From: Candolleomyces eurysporus | Taxonomy: Eukaryota > Basidiomycota > Agaricomycetes > Agaricales > Psathyrellaceae | Direction of reading: 5' to 3' | DNA length: 64,000 bases | Assembly (NCBI GenBank): GCA_027579435.1 | Contig: JANBPK010000869.1 | Location: 1 to 64,000, forward strand | In this document: piece after piece, positions 61,401 to 64,000 of the stretch | Numbering within the stretch: the first letter of the stretch is position 1 | Layout: each line of letters begins with the position of its first letter | Notes under the pieces: generated by a model | What the model was told of the DNA's origin: nothing | What the model saw: the letters and a program-made list of their open reading frames with translations, nothing else | The model's database searches: none | Translations under genes and position numbers: made by a program

Positions 61401-63102
61401 AAGCGATAGCGAATGCGGACGAGACGACAGTTGGGGTGAATGTTGAGACGAGACGTGTTGTTGTTGTAGCGACTGCAGAGAGGGGCGGGAATGTAATGAC
61501 GGGACTGGTTGCTGCTGTCCTTGGGAATGCAACGAGCTCAGGGACGTGACGGATGGATAGGAGCTGAGCAACGGCGTAGGGAACAGGGATGGCGACGACG
61601 GGATGAGCGAGGGAGACGAAGCTGGGGAAATGGAATTCCGTTGTTGGTGAGCGATCGTAGGCTAGTTGTTTCGGTGGTGGTGCGGAACAGGCGTAGTCAC
61701 TTCGTCCTCTCGAGTCTTTTCTGAATGCGTCGAATGGCCGTACCGAGGTGGCGTCGTAGTAGACGAGTGCTGTATGAAAATATACCAATCAACGCTCTGT
61801 CCACTTGACCACAACCATTCAAACACGAAACATGATATGATAGATACACACCGTTTTGGATGGAGACTTGGGCGACATGGTCAGATAATTGTCTGACATT
61901 ATCGCCTAGCCCACTGGGCAAGTCACGTCGATGACCCTTCTTTGGATAGCGCAACCTGTCCCGGGGAGAGGAGCGCAGAGGCAGGACCTATTTTGCGGTC
62001 AGGGAAACGTCAGAAACGCGCTATCCATATCCTCCGGCTCAGACGCCGGTAAGGCCTTGGTAAGGCCAGCTGAGCTCTCCAGTGCGTGGTAGGAAGTGAG
62101 GCGACACGTTCGTGTAAGAAGCGGCGGTGACGCCAGGGAAGGGAGGTCGCCAGGTGCTGAGGAGGGGCGCCTTGAATGGTGAGCGATCACCGCAGTAAAG
62201 GACTCGGATCGCATCTGCAAGAACAAAGTTGAGTGAGGATCGAAAAAATGCCATGGACCCTATAACGTTCAACGATTTCCTCCACGAGTTGCCAGAAATC
62301 CTTTCGGCAAGGTGACGCCAGCGAAGAGATTCCATGGTCCCACGGTCCCGTCTTTTCTTGATACTACCGCCATCGTTAAATCCAAACCGTCTAGTGCACC
62401 TAGCTCACTGACTTAACCTGCTGGGCATTGAATACGAGGTCAGGCTTTCCCGGAGTGTCTTTCAGTATCCATCCAGGTACCCTACACATGTCCTTTAATT
62501 GCCCTCGTCAAAGCATCGCCTTGCAGTCCTTCCGGCCCCGTCTCCGACTATACCTACAACACACCCCAAGCGCCTTCGACGACTAGCAACGTGAAAAGCC
62601 ACGACGACCAATGTGTTCTACGCCATCAACGCCGTCCACGATATTGCTTACCGATATGGGTTTATAGGGGTGTGGATGAGCGTCCAGAACGCCCCTGTGG
62701 GTAGCTTGCCTCTGCGTTAATCATTGGCGCTGATCGCAGTGGTAGGTGTAGCCCAATCGTCCACCAGATAACCTACGGTATCACCAACCGAAGGATTAGT
62801 GGAGGTACCGGTCGGTGCTTCCAGGGCACTGGAACCTTGCTTGAAACCCGGGGAATCGGTTGGGGTGTCTGATGTTTCGGTCGAGTGAGTTTCTACACTT
62901 GATTCTCTTGCCCTTTCCTTGTTGAACCCCCACCGGTGTCAGGACTAAGCTTTACTCGATCAGCACTACCACTCACGTTCCCTCTGCATCACTTCAACGC
63001 CGCTGGCCACCGTATGTCGAACCTTCTATGGAGCAGTCGGTTGACTGGCATATCGATGCTGACCCGTCTTCCATTCTTCGCTAATAGATATTGGTGAGCC
63101 CC
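55447..63102. repeat. 7.65-kb segmental duplication, copy 2
   Basis: Direct partner of 36341-43990. Coding parts are very similar between copies, while intron 41394-41492 (99 bp) and its counterpart 60504-60590 (87 bp, with an aagat microsatellite) differ strongly. At its right end it runs straight into the fungalysin 3' exons. Confidence 0.93.
57298..61899 (-). CDS. Long low-complexity protein of unknown function, copy 2
   Basis: Same gene as 38195-42802, and unrecognised. The start is at 61899 and the stop at 57298. The exon layout is the same, with an intron at 60504-60590. The His tract is four residues (seven in copy 1). Two frame problems are visible: an N near 58650 absent from copy 1 (cccnacac against cccacac), and one base fewer at about 59778 (cccccgatac against cccccaaatac on the coding strand) which shifts the frame after VTTPPP. 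Each copy is clean where the other is broken, so either sequencing errors or one-sided decay is possible. Confidence 0.7.
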
Positions 63103-63420
63103 GGGCCGACATGTTGCACACCATTTACGCTGCGCTTATGATTAGTACAGCGTCTCCCCTGCTGCATTTCACCAATCCCGATGGTCGACATCGTCGGTCT
63201 ACGCTCACTTTTCTTCGACTCTTTGGCTCTGCAGCTTTGCAACCCCACTTGCACGTCGACCTCTCGTTTTCGGCTATCTTGACCCCGTTATTAATTGGGT
63301 GCCCAATTCTCCCTCTCAGGCTAACCAAGACCGCTACGGTGATGCGGACAGGTGCTCGTTGTGGAGAGCGTTTGCGAGCAGGGGTCTTTGTGGGCAATTC
63401 TTCTCCTTCTGGATGGTAGA
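62530..63420 (+). pseudogene. Fungalysin (M36) pseudogene B
   Basis: Pieces in order: SDYTYNTPQAPSTTSNV, the INAVHDIAYRYGF region with frame damage, then IVHQITYGITNR where the zinc motif HEMTH has become HQITY (62762-62776), losing the catalytic Glu and the second His, then GRCFQGTGTL. After the point where copy A ends, DMLHTIYAALM (63109) and NQDRYGDADRCSLWRAFASRGL (about 63320-63385) follow, so the 3' exons are in place here. It is inactive. Confidence 0.78.
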
Positions 63421-64000
63421 GGGTGTCCGCCGTGCAGTTTTCATCAACGTCTTGCGGTTCCCTTCAGTCACTAAATGTGTATTTTTACGGGCCATATCGT
63501 TAAATATTTCAATGTACTTTTACTAGATAAAGTTCCTGTTCTCTTTTCGACCGAATGTCCGACCGGCAGGCTGGGGACTCGTTTGCGAAAAACATGGGCA
63601 GTGTGGCGAAGGAATCTGGTGCGTAGCAGCAGATGAAACCGGAACGAAAAATCTGCCGCGTTTGTCGTCTTCATCGTTTTTGACCGCTACGTATGTACAA
63701 GTGGCAGTTGGCAGAGAGATGAGGTATATAAAGCATTATAGTGCATTCCACAATTGAAAAAGAAAGAAAGAGAGCGAGAGGGAGCGACTTTGAAGGAAAA
63801 TATGCAAATAGACAGTTGAAAATGGAAGAGGGAGAGAGAAAGAGAGGGGGAAAAGAAAAAGAAACCTAAATAGAGAACAGTAGAGAAAGAAAAAATCGAT
63901 CAAACGTTTAGCGATCCAACCGGAAAACAGGTGGACGACCGAACGAGACCCCACACGCCACTGGGATAACGGAGAGCTCTCCGCCTCCCAACTACAACCA
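63103..64000 (+). repeat. Native-orientation copy of the inverted 0.9-kb repeat
   Basis: Reverse-complement partner of 45349-46240. It includes fungalysin 3' exon remains, then a purine-rich stretch (63750-63895). The window ends inside the similarity, so the true length is unknown. Confidence 0.85.

Noticed and set aside
1..64000. CRISPR arrays, prophage, bacterial operons, tRNA or rRNA genes
   Set aside because: No regularly spaced short repeats, phage genes or operonic layout; no cloverleaf or rRNA-like sequence was noticed. The gene structure is fungal.

Overview
The window is from a filamentous fungus, most probably an Agaricomycete (mushroom-forming basidiomycete). The evidence is short introns of about 45-100 bp with GT-AG ends, small exons, NACHT-WD40 NLR-like genes of the basidiomycete type, an external alternative NADH dehydrogenase, an MRH4-like mitochondrial DEAD-box helicase, a GMC oxidoreductase relic, fungalysin (M36) relics and a Ty1/copia element. 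No bacterial, phage or CRISPR features are seen. Scattered N bases mark uncertain positions. Several fall exactly where a frame breaks, and in direct comparisons between duplicated copies most of them behave as surplus bases.

Layout. 1-9.9 kb is a segment whose paralogue lies at 23.0-29.3 kb. Each copy holds an NLR-like gene (2008-6125 and 23613-27709, minus strand) followed by the wreck of an Hsp70-like ATPase gene. The first copy also carries a 749-bp solo LTR (6881-7629) with a 5-bp target duplication; the matching empty site is in the second copy. 10-13.5 kb is a graveyard: an unrecognised relic and a broken aryl-alcohol-oxidase-like GMC gene. 13.9-22.5 kb is an NADH dehydrogenase gene split near its 3' end by a young, almost complete Ty1/copia retrotransposon (15978-22408, target duplication ctacc). 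29.3-31.0 kb is a chimeric, C-terminally truncated helicase gene. 31.2-36.3 kb is repeat-rich DNA without a recognisable gene.

A second duplication of about 7.65 kb (36341-43990 and 55447-63102, direct) carries a long low-complexity gene of unknown function and a fungalysin pseudogene. After the first copy the flank is inverted (45349-46240 matches 63103-64000 in reverse). A third fungalysin relic lies at 46.9-48.0 kb. Between the duplicates, at 48213-51592 on the plus strand, is a third, more divergent NLR-like gene whose six exons join in frame once one N is discounted (1040 residues).

The most interesting biology is the three-member NLR family. It has a Ser/Pro-rich head, a helical region resembling the MLKL/HeLo-type four-helix N-terminal domains of fungal NLRs, a NACHT NTPase, and just two near-identical 42-residue WD repeats. 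Each gene is a composition mosaic: the 5' exons are CpG-rich, while the NACHT-WD40 exons and 3' flanks have almost no CpG. That pattern is expected if the repeated half of the gene has long been cytosine-methylated and has decayed by deamination.
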